64,000 bases of DNA from assembly GCA_040878185.1 (NCBI GenBank), contig JBBDMS010000001.1:1-64000 (forward strand), read 5' to 3'. Within the stretch, counting starts at the first letter, position 1; each line of letters starts with the position of its first letter. Under the pieces are notes generated by a model, which worked only from the letters and a program-made list of their open reading frames with translations, had not been told where the DNA came from and did no database searches. This stretch comes from JAWXBK01 sp040878185. GTDB lineage: Bacteria; Pseudomonadota; Alphaproteobacteria; Dongiales; Dongiaceae. Of the stretch, positions 41,495 through 51,453 are shown in pieces. Made by a program: the position numbers and the translations under genes.

Positions 41495-42451
41495 GTGAGC
41501 GAAACCGCGCACGACGCTGCCGGCCCGCTGGTGACCGTCGAGAACCTGGTTTTCGACTATCCCGGCCGTCGCGCGCTCGCCGACGTGTCGCTGACGATCG
41601 AACGCGGCACAATCACCGCTCTGGTCGGCCCGAATGGCGCCGGCAAGACGACGTTGCTCAATTGCATTGCCGCGTTGGCGTTGCCCGCCGCCGGCCATGT
41701 CATCGTCGATGGCATCGATGTGCACGCGGCACCCCGTCTTGCACATGAACGCATGGGCTATCTCGCCGATTTCTTCGGCCTCTATCGCGAGCTGACGGTG
41801 CGGCGCTGCCTCGATTATCGCGCCCGCGCACTTGGCATCGATTCGACGCATCGCGCGGCGGCGATCGAACGTGCCGCGGCGCGCATGGGCATTCTCGACC
41901 GGCTCAACGATCGCGCCGGCACTCTGTCGCGCGGTTTGCGGCAGCGGCTTGCGATCGCCCAGACCATTATTCACGAGCCGCCCTTCGTGATGCTCGACGA
42001 GCCGGCCTCCGGCCTCGATCCCGCGGCGCGCGTCTCCCTCTCCGCGGTCTTTCGCGAGCTGCGCGATGCTGGCATGACGCTGGTGGTCTCGTCGCACATT
42101 CTCGCCGAGCTCGAAGACTATTCGACGCATATGCTGGTGATCGACGACGGCTGCGTGGTCGAACATAGCGCGCTCGGCGGTACCGACACGGGCGAGCGCC
42201 GCCTGCTCCATATCCGCCTTGCGGCGGCCGATGCGCGTCTCGATGCGATCGTGGCCGAGCTCGATCCGAATGGCGTCGTCGAGACGGCCGGCCTCGAAGC
42301 GCGCTTCGGCATCGAAGGCGGCCCGGTGGAAGAAGCCGCGTTGCTTCGTCGCCTGATCGAAGCCGGTCTTCCGGTTGCCGCCTTCGGACCGGTGAGCGGC
42401 GGGCTGCAGGATGCCTATCTCGCCCTTCTCCGCGAGGGCGGAACCGCATGA
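41495..42451 (+). CDS. ABC transporter ATP-binding protein
   Basis: A 318 aa ATPase starting at GTG. Walker A is G-P-N-G-A-G-K-T-T, the signature L-S-R-G-L-R-Q-R-L, and Walker B V-M-L-D-E-P-A-S-G-L-D. The long C-terminal part after the ATPase core resembles NatA/CcmA-like exporters. Its stop overlaps the permease start (ATGA), so the pair makes one export system of unknown cargo. Confidence 0.92.
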   Translation: MSETAHDAAGPLVTVENLVFDYPGRRALADVSLTIERGTITALVGPNGAGKTTLLNCIAALALPAAGHVIVDGIDVHAAPRLAHERMGYLADFFGLYRELTVRRCLDYRARALGIDSTHRAAAIERAAARMGILDRLNDRAGTLSRGLRQRLAIAQTIIHEPPFVMLDEPASGLDPAARVSLSAVFRELRDAGMTLVVSSHILAELEDYSTHMLVIDDGCVVEHSALGGTDTGERRLLHIRLAAADARLDAIVAELDPNGVVETAGLEARFGIEGGPVEEAALLRRLIEAGLPVAAFGPVSGGLQDAYLALLREGGTA

Positions 42452-43824
42452 ACCCCGAGCTTCGCCGCAATCTCTGGATCGAGCTGACACCGTCGCGCCT
42501 GCTGATCGTGCCCATTCTCCTCACGATCGTTCTTCTGCTGGTCTGGTACATCGCGGGCCGCTCCGTCGACGAGGTGCGTTTCGCCGCGCGTTACATCTTT
42601 CTTGCGCTGGTACTGCTCTGGGGCACCCGGCGCGCTGCGAATGCACTCGCCGACGAAGTCGCCGGCGGCACCTGGGATGCCCAGCGCATGACCGCACTCG
42701 GGCCCTGGTCGATGAGCTGGGGCAAGTTCGCCGGCGGCACGGCCTATGTCTGGTATGCGAGCCTGATCTGCCTCGCGGTTGCGACGCTGGCCGGGCTCGA
42801 GCCGGCGAATGTCATCGAGCGGGTGCGCGTCGCGCTCGAACTGCTGTTCGTCGGCATGGCGGCCATGCTGACATCGCTCCTTGTCGCGCTGCTGCATCTG
42901 CGGCGGCCGCGCGATCCGGGTCGGCGTGCATCGTTCATGGCGCAGGCAGCCGGCGTTGCGGTCGGGCTCATCGCATCGAGCACCGCGAGCGGCTTTCTCG
43001 GCGAGTTCACCGTCGACCATCCCTATACGGTCATCTGGTATGGCGAGCGCATCACCGAGCCGCTGTTCCTGTTGGCAACTCAGGGGGCGCTCGCGCTGTG
43101 GCTCGGCTTCGGGGTCTATCGCGCGATGTGCGGCGAATTGCAGAAGCCGACCTGGCCCTGGGGCTGGCCGGCCGTATCAGCTTTCGTGCTCGCCTATCTG
43201 CTTGGCTTCCTGTTGCCACTCGACCCGGACGAATCTTCGTCGATAGTGCTCATGGCGGCGGCTGTCGTCGCCGTCACCTTGTTCTATGCGGCGCTGCTTT
43301 GCGACGGGAAGGACGGCATCCGGTTGCGCTGGTTCCTGCGCGCGATCGCGGGCGGCGATATTAGCCGCGCGGCGCGCCTCTTTCCGTCCTGGCTGTTCTC
43401 GCTCGTCCTCGCCGCCATCCTGATCGTCGTCTGGGCGACGGCGTCGCCGGATGCGCGCAGCTACGAGATGTTCGACCTCTACGACGATTTCACCGATCGC
43501 GAGGGGATCGGCGCCAGTTCGCTGCTGGCCTGGGCGGTGGCGGCAATCCTCTTCATGCTGCGCGACACCGCTCTGGTGCTCTGGCTCAATATGTCGTCCC
43601 GTGCCCGCTCGCCCGACGTGACCGCGGCAATCCTTCTTGCCGTCAATTACGGCTTCCTGCCGATGCTGTTGAGTTTCGTCGCACCGGACGAGGTCTTCGC
43701 GATCGTCATGCCCTGGCCGTTCGGCCATCCGGCGATGGCGATCGCGGGGCCACTGGTAACCTTGCTGCCAATCGCTTATCTCCTGCTTCGGCGCTGGCGG
43801 TCGCTGGCGCCGCGTTGGGGATGA
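42448..43824 (+). CDS. ABC transporter permease
   Basis: A 458 aa membrane protein with about ten or more hydrophobic segments, starting R-L-L-I-V-P-I-L-L-T-I-V-L-L-L-V-W-Y. The region around W-D-A-Q-R-M-T-A-L-G-P-W-S-M-S-W-G-K-F is typical of ABC-2-like permeases. It overlaps the ATPase gene and is followed by gor nine bases later. Substrate not predictable. Confidence 0.85.
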   Translation: MNPELRRNLWIELTPSRLLIVPILLTIVLLLVWYIAGRSVDEVRFAARYIFLALVLLWGTRRAANALADEVAGGTWDAQRMTALGPWSMSWGKFAGGTAYVWYASLICLAVATLAGLEPANVIERVRVALELLFVGMAAMLTSLLVALLHLRRPRDPGRRASFMAQAAGVAVGLIASSTASGFLGEFTVDHPYTVIWYGERITEPLFLLATQGALALWLGFGVYRAMCGELQKPTWPWGWPAVSAFVLAYLLGFLLPLDPDESSSIVLMAAAVVAVTLFYAALLCDGKDGIRLRWFLRAIAGGDISRAARLFPSWLFSLVLAAILIVVWATASPDARSYEMFDLYDDFTDREGIGASSLLAWAVAAILFMLRDTALVLWLNMSSRARSPDVTAAILLAVNYGFLPMLLSFVAPDEVFAIVMPWPFGHPAMAIAGPLVTLLPIAYLLLRRWRSLAPRWG

Positions 43825-43832
43825 GGAGCGCG

Positions 43833-45209
43833 ATGGCGACCCGCTACGACTACGATCTCTTTGTTATCGGTGCCGGGTCGGGCGGTGTTCGTGCCGCGCG
43901 TATGTCGGCCGGCTATGGCGCGAGAGTCGCGATCGCCGAGGAGTATCGCGTCGGCGGCACCTGCGTCATCCGCGGCTGTGTGCCGAAAAAACTGCTCTCC
44001 TACGGTGCGCATTTTCACGAGGATTTCGAGGACGCCGTCAATTACGGCTGGACCGTCGAGGGCGTGTCGTTCGACTGGACCCGCCTGATCGCGAACAAGG
44101 ACCGCGAGATCGACCGCCTCAACGGTATCTATAAGGATCTGCTCGCCAATTCCGGCGTAACATTATTCGAGACCCGTGTGGTCCTGGAAGATGCGCACAC
44201 CATTCGCCTCGGTGATCGGCGCATCACGGCGGAATATGTGCTCATCGCGGTCGGCGGGCATCCGGTCAAACCGGAAATCCCCGGTGCCGAGCTCGGCATC
44301 ACCTCGAACGAGGCGTTTTATCTCGACAGCTTGCCCAAACGCGTTCTCATCGTCGGCGGCGGCTATGTGGCGCTGGAGTTCGCCAGCATCTTCAACGGGC
44401 TCGGCAGCGAGGTGATCGTGACCTATCGCCGCGACCAGATTCTTCGCGGCTTCGACGACGACGTGCGCCGTTTCACGGCAACCGAGATGGCCAAGAAGGG
44501 TGTCGATATCAGGGTCTACGAAGATCCGGTGCGCCTGGTGAAATCACCCGCCGGCATTCATGTCTCGCTGACCGGCGGTACAGCGCTCGAAAGTGACGTC
44601 GTGATGTTCGCGACCGGTCGCGTCCCGAATACGCGGACTCTCGGCCTCGACGCGGTTGGCGTCGATCTGGACGCGGACGGCGCGGTCAAGGTCGATCCGT
44701 TGTCGCAGACCGCGGTCAACAATATCTACGCGATCGGCGATTGCACCAATCGCGCCAACCTCACGCCGGTCGCGATCCGCGAGGGTGTCGCCTTCGCCGA
44801 TACGGTTTTCGGCAAGCGGCCCTGGTCGGTCGATCACGACAATATTCCCTCGGCGGTGTTCTCGCATCCGCCGGTCGGATCGGTCGGGCTAAGCGAAGCG
44901 GATGCGCGCCGGCGTTTCGGCGCGGTCGATATCTACAAGGCGGATTTCAAGCCGCTCAAGCACACGATCTCGGAGCGCACCGAGCGCACGCTGGTGAAGC
45001 TCGTGGTCGATCGCGCCTCGCAGCGCGTGCTGGGCGCCCACATGGTCGGCATGGATGCACCCGAGATCATCCAGGGCATTGCGATCGCGGTGAAGCTCGG
45101 CCTCACCAAGCGCCAGCTCGACGAGACCGTCGCGATCCATCCGACGGCGGCGGAAGAGTTCGTAACCCTTCGCACCCCCTTGCCCGATCCGGCCGAGGCG
45201 GCGGAATAA
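43833..45209 (+). CDS. gor: Glutathione-disulfide reductase
   Basis: A 458 aa flavoprotein that reduces GSSG with NADPH. The FAD loop is V-I-G-A-G-S-G-G-V-R-A-A-R, the redox pair G-T-C-V-I-R-G-C (C-x4-C), the NADP loop V-G-G-G-Y-V-A-L-E-F-A, and the C-terminal catalytic H-P-T-A-A-E-E-F-V. The start at 43833 has GAGGAG four bases upstream and gives the usual M-x-Y-D-Y-D-L-F-V-I-G-A-G start. Confidence 0.93.
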   Translation: MATRYDYDLFVIGAGSGGVRAARMSAGYGARVAIAEEYRVGGTCVIRGCVPKKLLSYGAHFHEDFEDAVNYGWTVEGVSFDWTRLIANKDREIDRLNGIYKDLLANSGVTLFETRVVLEDAHTIRLGDRRITAEYVLIAVGGHPVKPEIPGAELGITSNEAFYLDSLPKRVLIVGGGYVALEFASIFNGLGSEVIVTYRRDQILRGFDDDVRRFTATEMAKKGVDIRVYEDPVRLVKSPAGIHVSLTGGTALESDVVMFATGRVPNTRTLGLDAVGVDLDADGAVKVDPLSQTAVNNIYAIGDCTNRANLTPVAIREGVAFADTVFGKRPWSVDHDNIPSAVFSHPPVGSVGLSEADARRRFGAVDIYKADFKPLKHTISERTERTLVKLVVDRASQRVLGAHMVGMDAPEIIQGIAIAVKLGLTKRQLDETVAIHPTAAEEFVTLRTPLPDPAEAAE

Positions 45210-45322
45210 GCCCGTATCGCGCGGGCACCAAGACGGTCGCCGGGCTGTTCGGGCGTTTCCCGGGTCGTTGAAATCCTTAGACTTTCCGGGGGTTTCCGGG
45301 AGCCGGCTCGAGCCTCACGCGG

Positions 45323-45352
45323 TTGACCCTTCGTTCTCTTCGGGCGTATAGG
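45323..45352 (+). promoter_or_regulatory. Candidate sigma-70 promoter for DAHP synthase
   Basis: TTGACC and TATAGG are spaced by 18 bases, ending 57 bases before the aroG start. A second feature of this leader is a GC hairpin just after gor (GCCCG/CGGGC at ~45210-45226). The match is reasonable but not verified. Confidence 0.4.
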
Positions 45353-45408
45353 CATGCGCTTCGGTCGGCGGCCCTGTCGTTAACGGGCCGCGGCCGCGAA
45401 AGGATACG

Positions 45409-46800
45409 ATGATGACTGCCACCTGGAGCCCGGATAGCTGGCGCAAGAAGCCGATCAGCCAGATGCCGGAATACCCGGATGCCGACCGCCTCGCTGCGGT
45501 CGAGGCGACGCTGCGCACCTATCCGCCGCTGGTTTTTGCCGGCGAGGCGCGACGCCTCACGGATGCGCTCGGCCGCGTGGCCGATGGCAAGGCTTTCCTG
45601 CTTCAGGGCGGCGACTGCGCGGAAAGCTTCGCCGAATTCCATGCCAACAACATCCGCGATACCTTCCGGGTTCTGCTGCAGATGGCGATCGTGCTGACCT
45701 TCGGCGCGGCTCTGCCGGTCGTGAAGGTCGGCCGCATGGCCGGCCAGTTTGCCAAGCCGCGCTCGACGCCGACCGAGAAGCAGGGCGATGTCGAGCTGCC
45801 GAGCTATCGCGGCGACATCGTCAATGCGATCGATTTCGATCTGGCCTCGCGCCAGCCCGATCCCGAGCGGCTGCTGCGCGCCTACAACCAGGCGGCGGCC
45901 ACGCTAAATCTGCTGCGCGCGTTCGCACAGGGCGGTTTCGCCGACCTGCACAAGGTGCATCGCTGGACGCTCGATTTCGTCGCCGACAGCCCGCAAGGCC
46001 ATCGCTATGCGGAATTGGCGGATCGTCTCTCCGAAACGCTGAACTTCATGGAGGCCTGCGGCCTGACGGCGGAAACCGCGCCGCAGATCCGCGAGACCGA
46101 TTTCTTCACCAGCCACGAAGCGCTCCTGCTCTGGTACGAGCAGGCGCTGACGCGCGTCGATAGCCTGACCGGCCGCTGGTACGATTGCTCGGCCCATATG
46201 CTGTGGATCGGCGATCGCACGCGCAATCACGACAGCGCGCATATCGAGTTCCTGCGCGGCGTCGACAATCCGATCGGCCTGAAATGCGGGCCGTCGCTGG
46301 ATGCCGACGATCTCCTGCGCCTGATCGACATCCTGAACCCGAAGAACATCCCGGGTCGCCTGACGCTGATCTGCCGCATGGGTCACGACAAGATCGGCGA
46401 GAAGCTGCCCGGGTTGATCCGCGCGGTCACCCGCGAGGGCGCCAAAATCGTCTGGTCGAGCGATCCGATGCACGGCAACACCGTCAAATCCTCGACCGGC
46501 TACAAGACGCGGCCGTTCGACCGGATTCTGGCTGAGGTGCGCGGCTTTTTCGAGGTCCATCAGGCCGAAGGCACGCATGCCGGCGGCATCCATGTCGAGA
46601 TGACCGGGCAGGACGTGACGGAATGCATCGGCGGCGCGCAGGCGATCACCGAGCAAGCGCTCGCCGACCGCTATCACACCCATTGCGATCCGCGCCTCAA
46701 TGCTTCGCAGTCGATCGAGCTTGCTTTCCTGCTGGCGGAATCGCTCAAGAGCGAGCGCATGAGCAACGGCAACGGCCGTCGTCTCGCCGAAGCCTCGTGA
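45409..46800 (+). CDS. aroG: 3-deoxy-7-phosphoheptulonate synthase, class II
   Basis: A 463 aa plant/actinobacterial-type (class II) DAHP synthase, joining PEP and erythrose-4-phosphate to start aromatic amino-acid synthesis. Signatures: [11 protein letters not shown] with the metal Cys, [31 protein letters not shown] and [15 protein letters not shown]. It starts [10 protein letters not shown] as usual. Confidence 0.95.
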   Translation: MMTATWSPDSWRKKPISQMPEYPDADRLAAVEATLRTYPPLVFAGEARRLTDALGRVADGKAFLLQGGDCAESFAEFHANNIRDTFRVLLQMAIVLTFGAALPVVKVGRMAGQFAKPRSTPTEKQGDVELPSYRGDIVNAIDFDLASRQPDPERLLRAYNQAAATLNLLRAFAQGGFADLHKVHRWTLDFVADSPQGHRYAELADRLSETLNFMEACGLTAETAPQIRETDFFTSHEALLLWYEQALTRVDSLTGRWYDCSAHMLWIGDRTRNHDSAHIEFLRGVDNPIGLKCGPSLDADDLLRLIDILNPKNIPGRLTLICRMGHDKIGEKLPGLIRAVTREGAKIVWSSDPMHGNTVKSSTGYKTRPFDRILAEVRGFFEVHQAEGTHAGGIHVEMTGQDVTECIGGAQAITEQALADRYHTHCDPRLNASQSIELAFLLAESLKSERMSNGNGRRLAEAS

Positions 46801-46822
46801 CGGAATAGAAGAGGGCGGGGCG

Positions 46823-47959
46823 ATGATTCCGGAACCGGATCAGATTCCCGCCTGGACGGACCATTATTTCCTGAAGACGAAGGAGACCGTCGCCCGGTTC
46901 GGCGACATGCCGGTCACCTATGCCGTCTTCATGCGGCGCCCGGTGATCTCGGCACCGCGCCTTGCCATCGACTGGCTCAACGCGATCGCCAAGGCGCGCG
47001 GCACATCGTTCAAGATCGAGGTGATGTATCAGGAAGGGCGCTGGGTCGGCGCCGGCGAGGTCATTCTCTATATCACCGGCTCGTTCGTGCAGCTTGTCGA
47101 TCTCGAGACGATCTTCCTGCAGAAAATCGGTCCGGCCTGCGTTGCCGCCTTCAATGCCTACACCATGTGCGCCGATCTGCCGCGCGTCGCCTTCCTCGCG
47201 ATGGACGCACGGCATTGCGCGGGCCTCGAAATGGCCGAGCACATGGCCTATGCCGCAAGCGTCGGGTCGGATCGCGCCCGCCGCAAGGTCGGCGCCAAGG
47301 GCTTCATCGGCAATGCGACGCAGGCGACGGCGCATTTCTTCGGCAAGCGCGACGGCATGGGCACCATGCCGCATGCGTTGATCGGCTATGCCGGCTCGAC
47401 CGTTCGCGCGGCCGAGATGATGCATGAAGCCTTTCCGAACGACGACATGACCGTACTGGTCGATTATTTTGCGCAGGAAGTGACCGACGCGGTCGCGGTC
47501 TGCCAGCGTTTTCCGGAACTCGCGAAGGCCGGTCGCCTCTCGGTGCGGATCGACACGCCGGGCAGCCGCTTCATCGAGGGACTGGATCCGCCGCGCTCCT
47601 ATGCCGTGCTCGAGCGCCACGCGCCGCATGCGATCCGCGGCTATCGCAGCGAATCCGAGCTGCGCTATCTGGTCGGCGGCGGTGTTTCCGCGGCCGCCTG
47701 TTTCCATATGCGCAGCACGCTCGACGACGCTGGGTGCCGCGACGTGAAGCTGGTCGCTTCCTCCGGCTTCGATCCGGCGAAATGCAAGCTGATGGCCGAA
47801 GCCGGTGCGCCGATCGACGTGATCGGCACCGGCTCCTATCTGCCGCATCGCTGGCCCGAGACCTATGCGACCGCCGATATCGTCGCCTATGACGGCACGC
47901 CGCGGGTCAAGGTCGGCCGCGAATTCCTGCTGCGCCGGAAAGGCAGCGACACGCGTTAG
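46823..47959 (+). CDS. Nicotinate phosphoribosyltransferase
   Basis: A 378 aa enzyme of NAD salvage that converts nicotinate and PRPP into NaMN. It has Y-F-L-K-T-K-E-T near the start, L-E-M-A-E-H-M-A-Y-A-A-S-V, F-I-G-N-A-T-Q-A-T-A-H and M-G-T-M-P-H-A-L-I-G-Y-A-G with the catalytic His, and I-D-V-I-G-T-G-S-Y-L-P near the end. It resembles the compact bacterial type rather than E. coli PncB. It follows aroG by 22 bases. Confidence 0.88.
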   Translation: MIPEPDQIPAWTDHYFLKTKETVARFGDMPVTYAVFMRRPVISAPRLAIDWLNAIAKARGTSFKIEVMYQEGRWVGAGEVILYITGSFVQLVDLETIFLQKIGPACVAAFNAYTMCADLPRVAFLAMDARHCAGLEMAEHMAYAASVGSDRARRKVGAKGFIGNATQATAHFFGKRDGMGTMPHALIGYAGSTVRAAEMMHEAFPNDDMTVLVDYFAQEVTDAVAVCQRFPELAKAGRLSVRIDTPGSRFIEGLDPPRSYAVLERHAPHAIRGYRSESELRYLVGGGVSAAACFHMRSTLDDAGCRDVKLVASSGFDPAKCKLMAEAGAPIDVIGTGSYLPHRWPETYATADIVAYDGTPRVKVGREFLLRRKGSDTR

Positions 47960-47995
47960 GCCGCTGCCGATCGGCGTTCGCCACGCACCGCCGCT

Positions 47996-49156
47996 TTAGA
48001 AAATCCGATCGACCGGAAGGCCGAGTGCCATCGCACCGGCATAGTCCGCCTGCGGTCCCGCCTGCAGCGGATGATAGCGGGCCGCCTGGATATCGCGGAA
48101 ACGCCGTTCGAGGCCCGCCGCGCGGTAGAAGCCGGCGCCGCCGGCAACCTCCATTGCCAGCTCCACGGTGGCGATTGCGTGCCGTCCGACGAGCTGCCGT
48201 CCGGTCATCACCTGATTGATCGTTTCGGCCGAGGGCGCATTGAGCCGAGTCGCAGCCAGCATCCACTCCTGCGCAAGACGCGCCGCCGCCAGCTCGGTTT
48301 CCATGCGGCCGGCCAGTGCAATCGTGTGTGGGCCTGGCTGCTGCTTCTTCTTGGCAAGGCCGATCGCGATATCGCGCGCGCTTTCGGCAATGCCGAGATA
48401 GACGGAGTAAACGAGCGGGAAGGCAATGGTCGCGATGGTGTGAAACAGCGGATGCCACTCGCCCGCCTTGCGGCGCACCGCGACGGCCGCTTCCGGCACG
48501 AAATGACCCTCGATCAGGATGTCGTGCGAACCGGTTCCACGCATGCCGAGCGTACGCCAGGTATCCAGCAGCTTCACCTGCGGCGAGTTCATCGGAATAC
48601 CGAAATGCAGCACCATCGGCGGCTCGTCTTCGCTCTCGAGAATTGCGCCGGTCATCAAGAGGTCGCCGGCCGGGGCGCCCGAGGAAAAGGATTTTCGCGC
48701 CGTGATGCGATAACCGCCGTCGACCTTCTCGGCCTTGCCGGAACCGCCGAGCCAGTCCGATCCGCCGCTCGACAACAGCAGGATTCGCTCCTGGGCAACC
48801 CGCTTCAGCAGAGGCTCGACGGCCGTCGCCTTCTGATGGGTCCATCGCCAGGCCGGGATGGCGACCTGATGCGTGTGCATCGAGAAAGCGAGCGCGGTCG
48901 AACCGCAGTAATAGCCAAGCGTGCGCAGCATCGCGGCAAGCTCGTCGATCGAGGCATCGCCACCGCCAAGTGCGGCGGGCACGCCGGCTTCGACGAGGCC
49001 CGAGGATTTCAAAAGCGCGATGTTTTCAGCGACGAACTGGTCCTCATCGGCCGTGTTGTCCGCGCGCCGCGCAAAACCCTTGCCGAGTTCGTGCGCGGTA
49101 TCCGACAAACTGCGCTGCTGGGTTGGATTGGTGTCGACAGCCTTGGCGACGCTCAT
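47996..49156 (-). CDS. Acyl-CoA dehydrogenase family protein
   Basis: A 386 aa ACAD-fold flavoprotein. It has L-V-E-A-G-V-P-A-A-L-G-G-G-D-A near residue 60, A-F-S-M-H-T-H-Q-V-A, S-S-G-A-P-A-G-D-L-L and a C-terminal E-V-A-G-G-A-G-F-Y-R-A-A-G-L-E-R-R-F-R-D-I-Q. The arrangement resembles DszC/monooxygenase-like and related ACAD subgroups, so it may be a flavin monooxygenase rather than a fatty-acid dehydrogenase. The start at 49156 begins the homology. It is divergent from an HxlR-type regulator, its likely controller. Confidence 0.82.
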   Translation of the reverse strand: MSVAKAVDTNPTQQRSLSDTAHELGKGFARRADNTADEDQFVAENIALLKSSGLVEAGVPAALGGGDASIDELAAMLRTLGYYCGSTALAFSMHTHQVAIPAWRWTHQKATAVEPLLKRVAQERILLLSSGGSDWLGGSGKAEKVDGGYRITARKSFSSGAPAGDLLMTGAILESEDEPPMVLHFGIPMNSPQVKLLDTWRTLGMRGTGSHDILIEGHFVPEAAVAVRRKAGEWHPLFHTIATIAFPLVYSVYLGIAESARDIAIGLAKKKQQPGPHTIALAGRMETELAAARLAQEWMLAATRLNAPSAETINQVMTGRQLVGRHAIATVELAMEVAGGAGFYRAAGLERRFRDIQAARYHPLQAGPQADYAGAMALGLPVDRIF

Positions 49157-49277
49157 GACCTTTTCCTTTGCGAGATTAATCGTGTATGGCCCCCATGATC
49201 GCCGGGTCGACCCCCCGGGACTAGTCACCGATCTGTACTGCCAGCCCCGAAAAAATCGCGTAAGCTATTGTTAAAAT

Positions 49278-49289
49278 ACGAAATTTCGT
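49278..49289. promoter_or_regulatory. Palindromic operator candidate between regulator and dehydrogenase
   Basis: ACGAAATTTCGT is a perfect 12-base palindrome in the AT-rich part of the divergent space between the dehydrogenase (start 49156) and the HxlR-type regulator (start 49377). HxlR dimers bind palindromes of this size class. The regulator-site link is inference. Confidence 0.45.
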
Positions 49290-49376
49290 TTGTTCTGGTG
49301 ACGCACGCGAGCGCCCGCGCTACAGTATCTGTACCCGGCAACCCAACGACAAATCTCGGCCCAGGGAGTGTGTCTT

Positions 49377-50084
49377 TTGAGTGATCGCGTCGGAGACGGC
49401 AGCTACGGGCAATTCTGCCCGGTGGCCATGGCTGCGGAAATCATCTGCTCCCGCTGGACTGCGCTGGTATTGCGTGAGCTGCTCTGCGGGACCACCCGTT
49501 TCAACGACATCAGGCGGGGCGTGCCACGCATGTCGCCGTCGCTTCTGTCGAAACGTCTCAAGGAGCTCGAGGAGGCCGGCGTGATCGCGGTGCGCCCGAC
49601 CGGCCAGGCCGGCATCGTCGACTACGAGCTCACGGAGGCGGGCCAGGAACTGCGCGGCGTCGTCATGTCGCTCGGCCTCTGGGGGCAGCGCTGGGTCGAA
49701 TCCTCGCTCTCCTTGCGCAACCTCGATCCCTCGCTGCTGATGTGGGACATGCGCCGCAACATCGTGCCGTCGATGCTGCCCGATCGTCGCTGCACGGTGA
49801 AGTTCACCTATCCCGAACTGAACGCCGCCCGGCGATGCTATTGGATGGTGATCGAGAAAGATGTCGTCGACCTCTGCAGCGTCGATCCCGGCTTCGAGAT
49901 CGATCTCTATGTGCGCTGTTCGCTGCGGACCATGACCGCGGTCTGGATGGGGCTCACGACACTGAAGGCCGAGATTGACGCCGGCAAGGTCGAGGTGACC
50001 GGCGACCAGGCGGTCGCGCGGTCGATGCACGAATGGCTCGGGTTCAGTCCCTTTGCGAAGGAAAAACGCCGGGCCGCCAGCTAG
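49377..50084 (+). CDS. HxlR family transcriptional regulator with extra C-terminal domain
   Basis: A 235 aa protein. Residues ~10-105 form the HxlR winged helix: F-C-P-V-A-M-A-A-E-I-I-C-S-R-W-T-A-L-V-L-R-E-L, F-N-D-I-R-R-G-V-P-R-M-S-P-S-L-L-S-K-R-L-K-E-L, Y-E-L-T-E-A-G. The remaining ~100 residues look like the SCP2-type sterol/ligand domain seen in long HxlR proteins, so it may sense a hydrophobic ligand. The start is taken at TTG 49377, with AGGGAG eight bases upstream; GTG at 49368 overlaps that site. Confidence 0.85.
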   Translation: MSDRVGDGSYGQFCPVAMAAEIICSRWTALVLRELLCGTTRFNDIRRGVPRMSPSLLSKRLKELEEAGVIAVRPTGQAGIVDYELTEAGQELRGVVMSLGLWGQRWVESSLSLRNLDPSLLMWDMRRNIVPSMLPDRRCTVKFTYPELNAARRCYWMVIEKDVVDLCSVDPGFEIDLYVRCSLRTMTAVWMGLTTLKAEIDAGKVEVTGDQAVARSMHEWLGFSPFAKEKRRAAS

Positions 50085-50091
50085 CATCGCA

Positions 50092-51369
50092 TCACGCGGC
50101 CTTTTCGAGCCCGCACCATTCGGCCATGAAGAGCGCGATCGCCTGTGTCACGCGTTTGGTCGAGGCGATATCGACGCGTTCATCGTAGCCGTGGATGCTC
50201 TCGGATGCGGGCCCGTAGACCAGCGCCGGGATGCCCGCATAAAGCCCGAAGAAGCGCGCATCGGTCGTGCCGGTGATCGCATGCTTTTCGAGTACCGTCC
50301 CCGTGACGGCGCCATGTGCGCGTTCCAGTACGCCGATCGACTCGTCGGCATTCTCCAGCACATACCCTTCCGCCTGGAAGCCGTGATAGACGATCTCCGG
50401 CGGGCTGTTCGAGAGATATGAATCGCGGCGTGCGGCGGATGAAACGGTCTGCTCGACCGCTTCGCGAACCGTCTTCAGATCCATGCCCGGAAAGATGCCG
50501 ATCCGCATGTCGAACGTGCACCAGGCCGGCACGCTCGACGTCCAGTCGCCGCCCTCGATCCGGCTGACCACGAAGTTCAGCGGATGATTGACCGCGTGGA
50601 ACGCAGCGTGTTTCTCCGCGTTCCATTTCGCCTCGAGCTCGTGCAGCGCCGCCATAATCGGATAGGCGGCTTCGATCGCATTGGCGCCGGTGCCGGCGAC
50701 CGAAACATGGACCGGCCGCCCCTTGATCTTCACCTGGAACCACATGACGCCGACCTGCGCCGCAACGAGGGTGTCGCTGGTCGGTTCGGGAATGATTGCG
50801 GCATCGGCTCGATAGCCGCGCTGCAGGCAGGCGAGCGCGCCGTTGCCGGTGCATTCTTCCTCGACGACGGATTGGAGATAGACGTCGGCCGCCGGCTGAT
50901 GGCCGGTGCGGCGCAGCGCATCGAGTGCGAACATTCCCGCGGCCAACCCCGCCTTCATGTCGCCGGCGCCACGGCCGTAGAGCCAGTTGCCCTCGACATG
51001 TGGTTCGAACGGCGGCTTTGCCCACATTTCCGCCGGTCCGGTCGGCACGACGTCGATATGTCCGTTCAGGATCAGCGAACGGCCCTTGGTTTCACGCGGT
51101 CGGTGGCTGCCGACGACGTTCCACGCATCGTCGTAGCTGACCATGACCGGTGAGAAGCCGGGCAGATGCTGGATGTCCTTCACATCGATCTTCCAGCGAT
51201 CGACCGCGAGCCCCCGCTCGCGATAGGCCCGGGCCATGAAATCCTGCGCCGGCGCCTCACGGCCCCGCAAAGAGGGAATCGCGGTCAGATCGCGGGTGAA
51301 GGCGAGCTGCGCATCGAAACCGGTATCGACCGCCGCCATGATCTCTTTGGTAAGGCCGGAATCCGCCAT
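50092..51369 (-). CDS. M20 family metallopeptidase (ArgE/DapE-like deacylase)
   Basis: A 425 aa zinc hydrolase. Metal sites are visible in I-L-N-G-H-I-D-V-V-P, G-R-G-A-G-D-M-K-A-G, and V-E-E-E-C-T-G-N-G, and the C-terminal H-G-Y-D-E-R-V is typical. Members remove N-acyl groups from amino acids or peptides; substrate here is not known. The ATG at 51369 starts the family homology. The open frame that continues upstream is antisense to nadE and is not part of this gene. Confidence 0.88.
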   Translation of the reverse strand: MADSGLTKEIMAAVDTGFDAQLAFTRDLTAIPSLRGREAPAQDFMARAYRERGLAVDRWKIDVKDIQHLPGFSPVMVSYDDAWNVVGSHRPRETKGRSLILNGHIDVVPTGPAEMWAKPPFEPHVEGNWLYGRGAGDMKAGLAAGMFALDALRRTGHQPAADVYLQSVVEEECTGNGALACLQRGYRADAAIIPEPTSDTLVAAQVGVMWFQVKIKGRPVHVSVAGTGANAIEAAYPIMAALHELEAKWNAEKHAAFHAVNHPLNFVVSRIEGGDWTSSVPAWCTFDMRIGIFPGMDLKTVREAVEQTVSSAARRDSYLSNSPPEIVYHGFQAEGYVLENADESIGVLERAHGAVTGTVLEKHAITGTTDARFFGLYAGIPALVYGPASESIHGYDERVDIASTKRVTQAIALFMAEWCGLEKAA

Positions 51370-51453
51370 GGTTTCTTCCTCTCGGGCTGCTTTGTTTCGC
51401 AGGAACGCAGGACCTTGGTTGTAAGGCAGGGGCTGCGCTACATCTAGATCCGC

